Below the pieces are notes generated by a model that worked only from the letters and a program-made list of their open reading frames with translations, searched no databases and had not been told where the DNA came from. DNA of 64,000 nt from Sinobacterium norvegicum (lineage in GTDB: Bacteria; Pseudomonadota; Gammaproteobacteria; Pseudomonadales; Sinobacteriaceae), in the NCBI RefSeq assembly GCF_923077115.1, contig NZ_CAKLPX010000001.1, positions 1,116,001 to 1,180,000 on the forward strand, given 5' to 3'. This document shows, one piece after another, positions 34,443 through 44,188 of the stretch. Both the position numbers and the translations under genes were made by a program. Position 1 is the first letter of the stretch, and every line of letters starts with the position of its first letter.

Positions 34443-35513
34443 ATGTCAGCAAGCAATGTCAACGCAAACGGTAATACTGCACTACAGGCAGAAGACACCC
34501 TCATGTTTAAAGAGGCCGCTTCTGCAGCCGATGTTGTTCGCGGTCAATTAGCCAACAACCAAGCCGTTATTGAAGCCGCAGTAGAAAAACTAAATCAACT
34601 GCAACCCCGCGCCATTGTCACCTGCGCCCGCGGCAGCTCCGATCACGCCGCTACTTATGGTAAGTATGTCTTTGAGTCGCAGCTGGGTATTCTCACCTCA
34701 TCTGCCTCACCATCGATCAGCTCGGTCTATGGCTCCAAGCAAAAGCTTGAGGGCGTGCTCTATCTTGCTATTTCACAATCCGGTGCCAGCCCTGATCTGC
34801 TCCACAATGTCGACCAGGCACGCGCCAATGGCGCCACTATTATGGCCATGGTCAACGTTGCAGACTCACCACTGGCTCAGAAGGCCGATATTCTCATTCC
34901 ACTGCACGCCGGCCCCGAATTAAGTGTTGCCGCGACTAAAACCTATATCGCCACCCTCAGCGCCATTATGCATTTGGCCTCTGTCTGGTCGGGTAATCAG
35001 GCACTGCAAGATCACCTTTTAGAGCTGCCAACTCAGCTCGAAAAAGCCTGGGCTCTCGATTGGACACCCGCTCTACCCAGCCTGCAAGATGCTAACAACC
35101 TGTTCGTCATCAGCCGCGGTTTTGGTTACGGCATCGCACAGGAAGCCGCGCTCAAGTTCAAAGAGACCTGTGGCCTACACGCCGAGTCTTTCAGCTCCGC
35201 AGAAGTTAAGCACGGACCCATGGCTATCGTAAAAGAAGGGTTTCCAGTACTCATGATGTCACAGGAAGATGAAACCCAATCGGGCATGCACGACCTGGTT
35301 GAAGACTTTCTCAGCCGTGGCAGCAAGCTGCACATTGCCGCCAAGGGCGAGGCTGCTCCTTGGCGCCTGCCGGTCGTCGGTGATTACCACCCCGCTATCG
35401 AGCCTATTTTACTGGTACAAAGTTTCTACAAGCTGGTTAATAAACTGTCTGTACTGCGTGGTTACAACCCCGATCAACCTCCTCACCTTAACAAGGTTAC
35501 GGAGACCATGTAA
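34443..35513 (+). CDS. nagB-II: Glucosamine-6-phosphate deaminase, SIS type (NagB-II)
   Basis: 356 residues from the ATG at 34443, which has GGAAG eight bases upstream; an in-frame start 11 codons earlier is possible. Two SIS domains like the isomerase half of GlmS: TCARGSSDHAATYGKYVFE, LAISQSGASPDLL, AATKTYIATLSAIMHLASVW and the C-terminal LRGYNPDQPPHLNKVT. No glutaminase domain is present, so it should deaminate and isomerise GlcN-6-P to fructose-6-P, replacing classical NagB. Its stop overlaps the nagA ATG by one base. Confidence 0.9.
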   Translation: MSASNVNANGNTALQAEDTLMFKEAASAADVVRGQLANNQAVIEAAVEKLNQLQPRAIVTCARGSSDHAATYGKYVFESQLGILTSSASPSISSVYGSKQKLEGVLYLAISQSGASPDLLHNVDQARANGATIMAMVNVADSPLAQKADILIPLHAGPELSVAATKTYIATLSAIMHLASVWSGNQALQDHLLELPTQLEKAWALDWTPALPSLQDANNLFVISRGFGYGIAQEAALKFKETCGLHAESFSSAEVKHGPMAIVKEGFPVLMMSQEDETQSGMHDLVEDFLSRGSKLHIAAKGEAAPWRLPVVGDYHPAIEPILLVQSFYKLVNKLSVLRGYNPDQPPHLNKVTETM

Positions 35514-36655
35514 TGAGCAAAGCCTTTATCAACGGTGATATTTTCACCGGCGAAGAAGTTCTTTCTGGCTATACCCTGTATACCGATGGCGATACGATTA
35601 CCGATGTTTCACCGGAATCGCCCTGCCACTCTTACGATGGCGAGATTATCGACTGCGCCGGCAAGACTTTGGCGCCGGGGTTTATCGATATCCAGGTAAA
35701 CGGGGGCGGCGGCGTGCTGTTTAATGACCAGACCAACGCCGACGGCATTGAGGCCATTGTTAAGGCCCATCAACGCTTCGGCACCGTCGCCATGCTACCG
35801 ACTCTGATCAGCGATAGTCATGAGAAAATACAGGCGGCGATTACCGCCACCGACGAGGCCATTGCAGAGAAAATCCCTGGTGTTTTAGGCGTGCATTTAG
35901 AAGGGCCGTTTTTAAACCCAGAGCGTAAAGGTGTGCACAACCCTGAGTATTTTTCTGCCCTGGAAAATGATTTCGTACCGATGCTAAGCGCACTGAAGAC
36001 GGGCGCAACTCTGGTCACCATGGCACCAGAACAATCGCAGCCTGAGATAGTCAAACAGCTCAGCAATAACGGTGTTCTCGTCTTTGCTGGCCACACGGGC
36101 GCGAGTTATCAACAGACTAAAGTCGCTTTAAATAATGGCTTAAAAGGCTTTACGCATTTATTTAATGCCATGACACCGATGCTAAGCCGCGAGCCCGGCG
36201 TAGTCGGGGCGGCTCTCGAAGATACTCATAGCTGGTGCGGTATTATTGTCGACGGCTATCATGTTGATAACGCCAGCTTAAAGGTGGCCATTGCCGCCAA
36301 AGCAACGGGTAAAATGGTGCTGGTGACTGATGCCATGCCAACAGTGGGCGCCGAGGACAAACGCTTTGTGCTCAACGGTGAAGAGATTGTCGCCAAAAAC
36401 GGCCGCTGTGCCACTGCGGCGGACACCTTGGCCGGCTCTGATCTCGATATGATTTCGGCGGTCAACAACACCGTTAAATGGCTCGATGTCGATTGGCAGG
36501 AAGCCATTCGCATGGCCAGTACTTACCCGGCTCAATGTCTCGGCGTCGACCACCACTATGGTTTTCTGGCGCAGGGCTATAAGGCATCATTTGTCGTGCT
36601 CGACCAACAGCTCAACCTCGACAGCGTATGGGTAGAAGCCAGCCGCATCGATTAA
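35513..36655 (+). CDS. nagA: N-acetylglucosamine-6-phosphate deacetylase
   Basis: 380 residues of the amidohydrolase fold: APGFIDIQVNGGGGVLFND, the metal-site block HLEGPFLNPERKGVHNP, FAGHTGASY, THLFNAMTPMLSREPG and the catalytic Asp in VTDAMPTVGA. It removes acetate from GlcNAc-6-P, giving the substrate of NagB-II. The one-base stop/start overlap implies translational coupling with nagB-II. A strong terminator follows. Confidence 0.96.
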   Translation: MSKAFINGDIFTGEEVLSGYTLYTDGDTITDVSPESPCHSYDGEIIDCAGKTLAPGFIDIQVNGGGGVLFNDQTNADGIEAIVKAHQRFGTVAMLPTLISDSHEKIQAAITATDEAIAEKIPGVLGVHLEGPFLNPERKGVHNPEYFSALENDFVPMLSALKTGATLVTMAPEQSQPEIVKQLSNNGVLVFAGHTGASYQQTKVALNNGLKGFTHLFNAMTPMLSREPGVVGAALEDTHSWCGIIVDGYHVDNASLKVAIAAKATGKMVLVTDAMPTVGAEDKRFVLNGEEIVAKNGRCATAADTLAGSDLDMISAVNNTVKWLDVDWQEAIRMASTYPAQCLGVDHHYGFLAQGYKASFVVLDQQLNLDSVWVEASRID

Positions 36656-36695
36656 TCAGTGAAAAATTCCATCCCACGACAGTGTTTCTCGTTTA

Positions 36696-36730
36696 GGGTG
36701 GCTGGGTAACTACCAGCCACCCCTTTTTTT
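36696..36730 (+). terminator. Terminator after nagA
   Basis: A perfect 10-bp stem GGGTGGCTGG / CCAGCCACCC with a 7-base loop, followed by seven T. Confidence 0.93.
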
Positions 36731-36794
36731 ATCCGCTTTGCTTCTACAGTCCAGTCGCGTCATAATCTGCACTTAATGATTACAGGGGTATTTT

Positions 36795-37076
36795 ATGCAG
36801 GTGATACAACACTTTGGCGTCGACTTTATACGCCTCTCCAAACTGCTAACCACGGCAGAGCTACTGGCTATTGCCGAGGCAACACACTGCCAGGATTTTG
36901 CCTACATCCATTTTGAAAACCCGAAGAAAAAGAAGTTTTACCACAATCATAACTCGCTGCTTCGCGCGATCCGCAATCTGTATCATCAAGAAAAGTTGGC
37001 TCGACCAACCATTGTCAGCCAGTTAGTGGCACGACAAGAGAGCCTGAAAGAGAGAGTCAAAAAAGCGAAAAAGTAG
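36795..37076 (+). CDS. Small basic hypothetical protein
   Basis: 93 residues, rich in His, Lys and Arg, with a very basic end (RVKKAKK) and a central NPKKKKFYHNHNSLLRAIRN. I do not recognise the family. The lack of membrane segments and the charge pattern would suit a nucleic-acid-binding protein, but this is only a guess. It lies after the nagA terminator and is convergent with nagX, so it is probably not part of the aminosugar system. Confidence 0.6.
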   Translation: MQVIQHFGVDFIRLSKLLTTAELLAIAEATHCQDFAYIHFENPKKKKFYHNHNSLLRAIRNLYHQEKLARPTIVSQLVARQESLKERVKKAKK

Positions 37077-37119
37077 CACCCAAAGGCTGCGAGAATACAG
37101 CCCTACAAGGGTGACACGA

Positions 37120-38190
37120 CTAAACCTTGATAAAGATTTTTTTCCGATAAAGCTGCCAAGCCAGCAGTGAAAACAGCAGAATATGTGCGACGGCGAATGC
37201 CAGTGACGCCAGATAAACATCGCCTATCGGTGTTACGAAAGCTTGATAGATAAAGTCATAGGCTGGCTGACCGGCAATACTGAACTTATAATAAGTCGCC
37301 GTCCAGGCCCACGAAACCACATACAAAATTAACGCGTTGGCGCCAAACCAGACAAAGCAACGCCCCCAGGCCTGCTTGCCATAAATATCGACAATAAGCA
37401 CTAAAACCGCCAAGACCAGCACCGCCCAAGCGCCTGTTACCAGGACATAGCTTGCTGTCCACAGGCTTTTATTGATCGGTAACCACAGGCTAAGTACATA
37501 CCCTGCCAGCATCAGCCCAAGCGCAGCCATTGTTAATGTCTTTACCGCTTGTTGACGGTTTTTTTCGGCACTGAGATAAGCCGTCGCCTCATACCCCAGC
37601 AACACCGTGACCACACAGGGAATGGTACTTAACAAACCCTCTGGGTCGAAGGCAATACCATCGATGGACCACATATGAGCAGCGCCGAGCAACTGGCGAT
37701 CAATCACGCCGACAACATTGGCGGCCAGACCAAAGGGCTCGTCGACAGAGAATAGTAACAGTGTATATACAGCCAATATAACAATACTGATCAGTACACG
37801 CTGGCGCCGCCGACAACTGAGCACTATCAACCCAGCGATAAAGTAGGCGATACCAATACGCTGTAACACTCCCATCAGCCGCAGGTTTTCCCAACTGAAA
37901 TTAGCTGCATAGAAATGCAACGCCAAACCGAGAAAAAATATTTTAAGACTGCGACTGCTTAAGCGCTGAAATTTTACCGGGTAAGCACTACGATCTCGAC
38001 CCAGTGACAGGCTCATGGCAGAGCCGACAATAAATAGAAAAAACGGAAATATTAAATCTGTAGGCGTATAACCATGCCATTCGGCATGAGCCAATGGCGG
38101 ATAGATATATTGCCAAGAGCCCGGGGTGTTCACCAAGATCATGGCGACAACCGTCATGCCCCGCATGATATCAATTGAAAGGTAACGCAT
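37120..38190 (-). CDS. nagX: NagX-type transmembrane acyltransferase-like protein
   Basis: 356 residues with about ten hydrophobic segments. It begins MRYLSIDIMRGMTVVAMILV, then WHGYTPTDLIFPFFLFIVG, the signature of the NagX/DUF5009 group related to heparan-alpha-glucosaminide N-acetyltransferase. NagX genes recur in nag loci of marine gammaproteobacteria; an inner-membrane role in aminosugar handling is proposed but not proven. It is last in the nagK-hex-symporter-symporter-nagX series, 12 bases after the second symporter. Confidence 0.87.
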   Translation of the reverse strand: MRYLSIDIMRGMTVVAMILVNTPGSWQYIYPPLAHAEWHGYTPTDLIFPFFLFIVGSAMSLSLGRDRSAYPVKFQRLSSRSLKIFFLGLALHFYAANFSWENLRLMGVLQRIGIAYFIAGLIVLSCRRRQRVLISIVILAVYTLLLFSVDEPFGLAANVVGVIDRQLLGAAHMWSIDGIAFDPEGLLSTIPCVVTVLLGYEATAYLSAEKNRQQAVKTLTMAALGLMLAGYVLSLWLPINKSLWTASYVLVTGAWAVLVLAVLVLIVDIYGKQAWGRCFVWFGANALILYVVSWAWTATYYKFSIAGQPAYDFIYQAFVTPIGDVYLASLAFAVAHILLFSLLAWQLYRKKIFIKV

Positions 38191-38202
38191 AACTTTCTCT
38201 AT

Positions 38203-39894
38203 TTAAGTTCTTTTGAAAAACATGATGAAACCCGGCAGGGCAACGGCGACCACCATGATCAGCGCAGCCATAGTATATAAACCCATCAGCAGATAGCCGG
38301 TGGTGAAAAGTACACCGTAAATAAACAACAACGACAGCAAAGTCATCATGAGTCCGTGTTGAATCTCAGGTTTCTTGGAGTTTATTTTGGTTTGAAAGCT
38401 TGCCAAACACTGCGGTTCACAGGCTGGAGTTAACAGCGTCACCAACACCCAAATAGCAGTGGAAAAAGCCACGGTTAATAATAATTTCTGCCAATCCAGC
38501 AGCGCCTCAAAAGGACCAAACTGTAGAATCATGGTAATCACAAACGAGGCGATCATCGCTGCTAATTCGCTGTAGGCATTAATACGCAACCAAAACCAGC
38601 GCATCATAAATAACAGACCGGTACCTGCACCGATAGACAATAGTATTTGAAAGGCCTGCATTGCGCTCTCTAAAAACAACGCAATAATGCCGGCGGCAAT
38701 CATCAGCAACACACTACTGATTCGGCCGATCAGAACCTGCCGGTGGCTATTCGCCTCAGGGTTGACAAAACGTAGGTAGAAGTCATTCACCACATAGGAT
38801 GCCCCCCAGTTTAAACTGGTTGATATTGTGGATATATAAGCGGCAACAATAGAAGCGACTACCAGCCCTAGAATACCGGCAGGCAAGAAGGACAGCATGG
38901 CTGAGTACGCTAAATCCTGCTGCACCAAATGCTCCGGCACATGGGGGAAGGCCACCCTTAAACTCTCCAGGTCAGGAAAGACCAATAACGATGCCATCGC
39001 CACCAAAATCCAAGGCCAGGGTCTGACGGCATAATGGCATAAATTGAAAAATGCCGAGGCAGCCACCGCATGACGTTCATTTTTGGCCGCCAGCATGCGT
39101 TGGGCAATATAACCACCGCCGCCAGGCTCGGATCCGGGGTACCAGACACTCCACCACTGCAAAACCAAGGGAATTAATAGCAGTGGCACATACTGATTAG
39201 GGTCGCTAAAATCCGGTAAAAAATGCCATTTTTCACTGAGTTCAGGGGCGCTGACCAATGCCTGAAGCCCCCCTACCTGCGGATGATTGACGGCAAAGTA
39301 TGCAGCAATCATCGCCCCAGCCATGGCGAGAAAAAACAGCAGTGCATCGGTTAAGAGTACCGCCAAAAAGCCACCAACGGTTGAGAACACAACCGCAAAT
39401 AAGCCAGCGATAACCACCACAACAATGGCATCGACCCCAAGCAACACCGTGCCGATCTTAATCGCGGCCAGCGTGACACTGGCCATAATCATCACATTGA
39501 AGAAGACACCGAGGTAGATTGCCCTAAAACCCCGCAGTAACTTTGCGATTTTACCGGAATAGCGCACCTCATAAAACTCAACATCGGTCACCACACCTAA
39601 GCGCCGCCATAACTTGGCGTAGATGAACGTGGTTAACAGACCGGTGATTAGAAAGCTCCACCACAGCCAGTTACCGGCAATACCGTACTGCCTTACCAGG
39701 CCGGTGACCAAGTTAGGCGTATCGGCTGCAAAGGTTGTTGCCACCATCGACAGCCCTAACAACCACCAGGGCATATTGCGACCGGCAAGGAAAAAGCCCT
39801 CTTTATCATCACTGTTTTTCTTGGCAGCATAAAAACCGCCAAACAATATGACAACCAACACCGCCGCCACGATTAACCAATCGATTATTATCAT
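38203..39894 (-). CDS. Sodium:solute symporter (SSS family) 2
   Basis: 563 residues with about 13-14 membrane segments. SSS family blocks: EGFFLAGRNMPWWLLGLSM near the N-terminus and YISTISTSLNWGASYVVNDFY around the LeuT-fold core. It lies 16 bases after a second, longer SSS gene and 12 before nagX, inside the aminosugar operon. Uptake of GlcNAc, chitobiose or another sugar released by the hexosaminidase is inferred from context. Confidence 0.88.
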   Translation of the reverse strand: MIIIDWLIVAAVLVVILFGGFYAAKKNSDDKEGFFLAGRNMPWWLLGLSMVATTFAADTPNLVTGLVRQYGIAGNWLWWSFLITGLLTTFIYAKLWRRLGVVTDVEFYEVRYSGKIAKLLRGFRAIYLGVFFNVMIMASVTLAAIKIGTVLLGVDAIVVVVIAGLFAVVFSTVGGFLAVLLTDALLFFLAMAGAMIAAYFAVNHPQVGGLQALVSAPELSEKWHFLPDFSDPNQYVPLLLIPLVLQWWSVWYPGSEPGGGGYIAQRMLAAKNERHAVAASAFFNLCHYAVRPWPWILVAMASLLVFPDLESLRVAFPHVPEHLVQQDLAYSAMLSFLPAGILGLVVASIVAAYISTISTSLNWGASYVVNDFYLRFVNPEANSHRQVLIGRISSVLLMIAAGIIALFLESAMQAFQILLSIGAGTGLLFMMRWFWLRINAYSELAAMIASFVITMILQFGPFEALLDWQKLLLTVAFSTAIWVLVTLLTPACEPQCLASFQTKINSKKPEIQHGLMMTLLSLLFIYGVLFTTGYLLMGLYTMAALIMVVAVALPGFIMFFKRT

Positions 39895-39910
39895 TCTTTC
39901 GCCTTTTTTC

Positions 39911-41746
39911 TTAGTCTTCTAAGCGATCCCACCAGAACTTTTTCAACAACAACGTACAGAAAGCAAAGACGGCGATACTGATAGTTAGGCTGCTGTAACT
40001 GCGGATGACGAGGAACATAGGAATAACGACCAGCGTCATCTGCCAGGCAATACCAACAAATATGTTAAACATATCGCGACCGAAATCATTGTTCTTTTTG
40101 AAGCTTGGATCTTCGGCTATCACCTTGTCATGGATTGGCCCCCAGAAACCCCAGGGGCGCGTCTGCTTATAGAAGTTTTTCAACACCTCTTCATCGTCGG
40201 GTGCGGTTAATAAACAGCCTAATAATGACCCGATTAAAGCGAAGGCGAATAGAATGGGGAATTGTTCGATGGCCAGTAACTCGAGGTCTAAGGCTGACAT
40301 CAACCCTGGCATCAAGGCAACACCCAGCATGCCAGAGGCCATACCGAAGAAGAAACCATAGCCATTAAAGCGCCACCAGATCCACTTAAAGACGTTTGAG
40401 GCGACGTAACTGCCATAGAGCAGACCAACAATCCAGTCAGTACGTGCCTGAATATTGCCACCAACCAGGCCAAAGGCAATACCGATCAGCACAAGGGCAC
40501 CGGTGACGTAGTAGCTCAAACGCACATAGCGCTTATCCGGCGCCGCATCATTAATATATTTACGATAGATATCGTTCACTACATAGGCAGAGCCGGCGTT
40601 AATAAAGGCGGCGAAGGTCGACATAAAGGCTGCTAACAAACCAGCCAACAACAAGCCCTTGAAGCCTGGGCCGACATATTCACTGATGGCAAAGGGAAGT
40701 ACTCGTTCAAAATCGAGTCGGCCATCGGACATCACCAATTGGTCGGCATCCATATATACCAAGGCCAACACCGTAATACCGGCAATCATAAAATAGCGTG
40801 GGAAAGACAGTACCATTGGAGTTAGGCCAAACATCTTAGCCGCCTCACTGGGCGATTTAGTACCTAATATACGCTGCATATCATAGCTAGGAACGGGGCC
40901 GGCGAGGCTGGCAAATACCCCTTTAAAAAGCATCAACATGAACAAAAAACCGAACATTTCATAGCCATCATCACTGATACGCTGATCGGCCGCCGGCAGT
41001 TTATCACTCCAGTCGAGACCGATTTCCCAGCCAAACCATAGGCTATCCCAGCCCAGTGGTACCGCCGCTTGAATCTGGTCGGCGCTGGTAGAGAAAAAGG
41101 CGATAAAGCCGACAATAAGACAGGCTACTGTCATGATTAAGAATTGAATAACTTCGGTGCCAACGACACTATAAAAACCACCCTTGAGGGTATACAGCGT
41201 TGTCAGTGCGATAATAATAAGCGCATAACTATCTTCGTTACTGAGGGTAAAACCGGCGATGGTTACCGATAAGTCCCAGGGCAGAAACTCTGTTGAAAAT
41301 TTGCCAATACCCTCGACAAAGTAAGCCATAAATGCAATCACAATAACGATGGCAAAGACGACCGTGGCGATGTGCGAAATCTTACCACCCAGGCCATCTC
41401 CAAAACGGAAGGTTATCCATTCGGCACCAGTGAGCACATTCGATCGGCGCATCCAAATAGCCAGGAAGACCATCATAAATATCTGATTCCACACCGGCCA
41501 TAACCACGGTATCCAAGCACTTTTAATGCCGTAAACAAACAGCCAGGCTACGGCAATCATAGTACCAGAAACATCAAACATACCTGAAGCGTTAGACAAG
41601 CCGAGGTAGTACCAAGGAATATCATTGCCCGCTAAAAAATAACTTTGCATATTGCGGGTGGCGAGCTTTGATAACCACAGACCCACGCCTACGGTGATTA
41701 ACAAAAACACCCCGATGATGACTAAATCAATTGTTGCCAGCTTCAT
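39911..41746 (-). CDS. Sodium:solute symporter (SSS family) 1
   Basis: 611 residues, about 14-15 membrane segments. Blocks: MQSYFLAGNDIPWYYLGLSN, STFAAFINAGSAYVVNDIYR. It differs clearly from the neighbouring SSS protein: it has an insertion around residues 225-265 (WDSLWFGWEIGLDWSDKLP) and a different start. Two symporters in one nag operon suggest different substrates, for example GlcNAc and chitobiose, or GlcNAc and glucosamine. The ribosome-binding site is weak. Confidence 0.88.
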   Translation of the reverse strand: MKLATIDLVIIGVFLLITVGVGLWLSKLATRNMQSYFLAGNDIPWYYLGLSNASGMFDVSGTMIAVAWLFVYGIKSAWIPWLWPVWNQIFMMVFLAIWMRRSNVLTGAEWITFRFGDGLGGKISHIATVVFAIVIVIAFMAYFVEGIGKFSTEFLPWDLSVTIAGFTLSNEDSYALIIIALTTLYTLKGGFYSVVGTEVIQFLIMTVACLIVGFIAFFSTSADQIQAAVPLGWDSLWFGWEIGLDWSDKLPAADQRISDDGYEMFGFLFMLMLFKGVFASLAGPVPSYDMQRILGTKSPSEAAKMFGLTPMVLSFPRYFMIAGITVLALVYMDADQLVMSDGRLDFERVLPFAISEYVGPGFKGLLLAGLLAAFMSTFAAFINAGSAYVVNDIYRKYINDAAPDKRYVRLSYYVTGALVLIGIAFGLVGGNIQARTDWIVGLLYGSYVASNVFKWIWWRFNGYGFFFGMASGMLGVALMPGLMSALDLELLAIEQFPILFAFALIGSLLGCLLTAPDDEEVLKNFYKQTRPWGFWGPIHDKVIAEDPSFKKNNDFGRDMFNIFVGIAWQMTLVVIPMFLVIRSYSSLTISIAVFAFCTLLLKKFWWDRLED

Positions 41747-41814
41747 AATTTGACCACTTTATTATTGTTTGCTGTGTATTGAATACGTGTATTTTTTTGT
41801 AACGCAAGACTGAA

Positions 41815-44163
41815 TCAGTGAACCACGATTTCATCTATATGGATGGTCATCGGGATCTCACGCTTATCTTCAGCACTGAAATCGATATTGTCGTTCTCTG
41901 CCCGCACACGAATATAACGTGTTTTCAAAGCATCCCATGATAAGGTTGCGACCTTATCCAGCGCATCGATTTCCGCCTGGTCGAGCACGGCTATCGACTG
42001 CCACTGCTGCTGATCATCAGAAATTAATATTTCAATATTTGTTGGTTTATAAAGTCTGCGATGCGACCCCGCATCGAAGCCTAGCCGCGCTGTTGATATC
42101 AGTGTTGACTGTCCAAGATCGATGACTGCGTCCATACCCTTGCTATCAAAGCCGCCCCACTCGTGATACTGAAAAATGCGATCTGTCGACAGCATACCAT
42201 TGACCAGCAACTGACCCTCTAGTGGGTTGCCTGTTACCTCAGGGTTATGTAAATAGCTGACCGGTTTTAACATCGCCTTGTGCGGTTCTACGGTAATGAT
42301 CTCATGACCATAGTGCTTGGCCTCTTCCGGGTGACGAGCGTTTTTATCGACACCGGTGGCATGTAGCGTTGTCTTCTCTGATACGGTAATTGGTTGCTGA
42401 TAACGTTTAAAGCCTGAGTCATCCGTCCAATAGTAGATATCATGATGCGGGCTATCGATCGATAACGACAGGGTAATCGTGCCGTCCATATTAGCCTGCA
42501 TGCTGGCAGCCGGCTTAAATCGAGCCTGTGAAATATGATATTTTCGGTTCTCTAAACGCTGCAAAAATCGTGGCAGCCGACGACTAAAATCATCCCATGA
42601 CTTGTTCTCTGCCTGGCTCCACATTGCCTCAGCCAAGGCCGTCATCCGCGGCAGTACCGCCAGTTCAACAGCCTCTTCAGTGGGTAAATATTCTGTCCAG
42701 ACATTACCCTGACCGCCGAGGATAAAGCTCGCCTCTTCGTCAGTGAGCTCGGCCGGTGTCAGATCAAACTGATAGACCTTGCTCAGTGGGGTATAGCCGT
42801 GAATTGCCTGCGGGGTATCGAGAGAGGTCGACTGATAAAAATCAAAGTAGACATGGCTGACCGGGGTCATGATCACATCGTGCCCCGCCTTGGCTGCAGT
42901 GATGCCTCCGGCCATGCCCTGCCAGGACATAATAGTGGTAGAACGATCAACATCGCCTTCTAACACTTCATCCCAACCGATAATTTTTTTATCGTACTTT
43001 GCCGCTGTAATAGCTATTCGCTTAACAAAATAACCCTGAATCTGCCGTAGGTTTGCTAATTTTTCATCCTGCATTAACTGCTGACAAGCCGGGCAATCTC
43101 GCCAGTGATCGGTTTTTACTTCGTCACCGCCAATATGTAGATATTCACCGGGAAACAAGCCGGCAACCTCTTCCACAATAGTATCGACCATGGCCATGGT
43201 TGCCTCTGTCGGGCACAGCACATCAACAAAAATACCAAAGCGTGTCTGCACCTTATAATCTTTCTTGAGGCAACCAAACTCCGGGTATGCCTCGAGCAGC
43301 GCAGAGGTATGGCCCGGCAGATCTATCTCCGGCACCACCATAATATTTTTTTGCTCAGCATAGGCCACAACGTCTCGAATTTGCTGCTGGGTATAAAAGC
43401 CGCCGTGGGGGATGCCATCGTAGTGAGGATTGCGGTCAGAGGTGTGACCAACAACGGTTTGGTCACGAAAGCCACCGATACTGGTCAGCTTAGGGTAAGC
43501 CTTTATTTCAATTCGCCAGCCCTGATCATCGGTTAGGTGCCAGTGAAATACGTTCATCTTGTGCAGCGCCAATAAATCCAAATAACGTTTTATAAATTCA
43601 ACATCATAGAAATGGCGACTGACATCCAGCATCATGCCGCGCCAGCGGTAACGGGGCTGATCGGTAAGGGAAAGAAACGGCACGGCGACAGTCTGTTCCG
43701 AGCTGTTTACCGACAATTGGCGCAGACTCTGATAGGCGTAATAAAAGCCTGCCGCTGTCGACGCCTTGATATAAGCACCGGATTCATTGACACGGATACT
43801 GTAGGCCTCTGCCGCCATCGATTGATCGATGGCCACGGCAATCATGTTATCGCTGACTGCATCGTGCTGACTTTGGCGCAGCAGTAAGCCATGCTTAACC
43901 AGCAGCCACTCTCGTACTTCCTGCGGCAGCACCGCCAGTACATCGGTATTCGCCACCAAGGCTGTCTGACTGTTGAAATGAAAAAAACCATCGCCGAGAG
44001 TGATGGTTGATGGTGCCGGTATCAATGTATTATTTGAGTGAGTCATCGCTATTGTCTTGGTCGGTAAATACACCAGCAACATCGCAAACATAAGAGTCAC
44101 TATCAACTGACTAACGTGCTGAACTGGCGATTTTTCGGCCTTACCTCGTCTGTGTGTTTTCAT
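41815..44163 (-). CDS. hex: Beta-N-acetylhexosaminidase (GH20)
   Basis: 782 residues from the ATG at 44163, chosen because it clears the end of nagK and gives a signal-anchor (VTLMFAMLLVYLPTKTIAM); the frame opens 36 codons earlier. Order: GH20b domain, TIM barrel with MLDVSRHFYDVEFIKRYLDL, HWHLTDDQGWRIEIK, VPEIDLPGHTSALLEAYPE and the catalytic pair Asp347-Glu348 in HIGGDEVKTDHW; then a chitobiase C-terminal module (YYWTDDSGFKRYQQPITVSE) and a discoidin-like module ending in VVH. It should release GlcNAc from chitooligosaccharides, in the periplasm or at the surface. nagK ends 25 bases upstream. Confidence 0.95.
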   Translation of the reverse strand: MKTHRRGKAEKSPVQHVSQLIVTLMFAMLLVYLPTKTIAMTHSNNTLIPAPSTITLGDGFFHFNSQTALVANTDVLAVLPQEVREWLLVKHGLLLRQSQHDAVSDNMIAVAIDQSMAAEAYSIRVNESGAYIKASTAAGFYYAYQSLRQLSVNSSEQTVAVPFLSLTDQPRYRWRGMMLDVSRHFYDVEFIKRYLDLLALHKMNVFHWHLTDDQGWRIEIKAYPKLTSIGGFRDQTVVGHTSDRNPHYDGIPHGGFYTQQQIRDVVAYAEQKNIMVVPEIDLPGHTSALLEAYPEFGCLKKDYKVQTRFGIFVDVLCPTEATMAMVDTIVEEVAGLFPGEYLHIGGDEVKTDHWRDCPACQQLMQDEKLANLRQIQGYFVKRIAITAAKYDKKIIGWDEVLEGDVDRSTTIMSWQGMAGGITAAKAGHDVIMTPVSHVYFDFYQSTSLDTPQAIHGYTPLSKVYQFDLTPAELTDEEASFILGGQGNVWTEYLPTEEAVELAVLPRMTALAEAMWSQAENKSWDDFSRRLPRFLQRLENRKYHISQARFKPAASMQANMDGTITLSLSIDSPHHDIYYWTDDSGFKRYQQPITVSEKTTLHATGVDKNARHPEEAKHYGHEIITVEPHKAMLKPVSYLHNPEVTGNPLEGQLLVNGMLSTDRIFQYHEWGGFDSKGMDAVIDLGQSTLISTARLGFDAGSHRRLYKPTNIEILISDDQQQWQSIAVLDQAEIDALDKVATLSWDALKTRYIRVRAENDNIDFSAEDKREIPMTIHIDEIVVH

Positions 44164-44188
44164 CGTAAAAAAATTCGCTGAGTCAATA

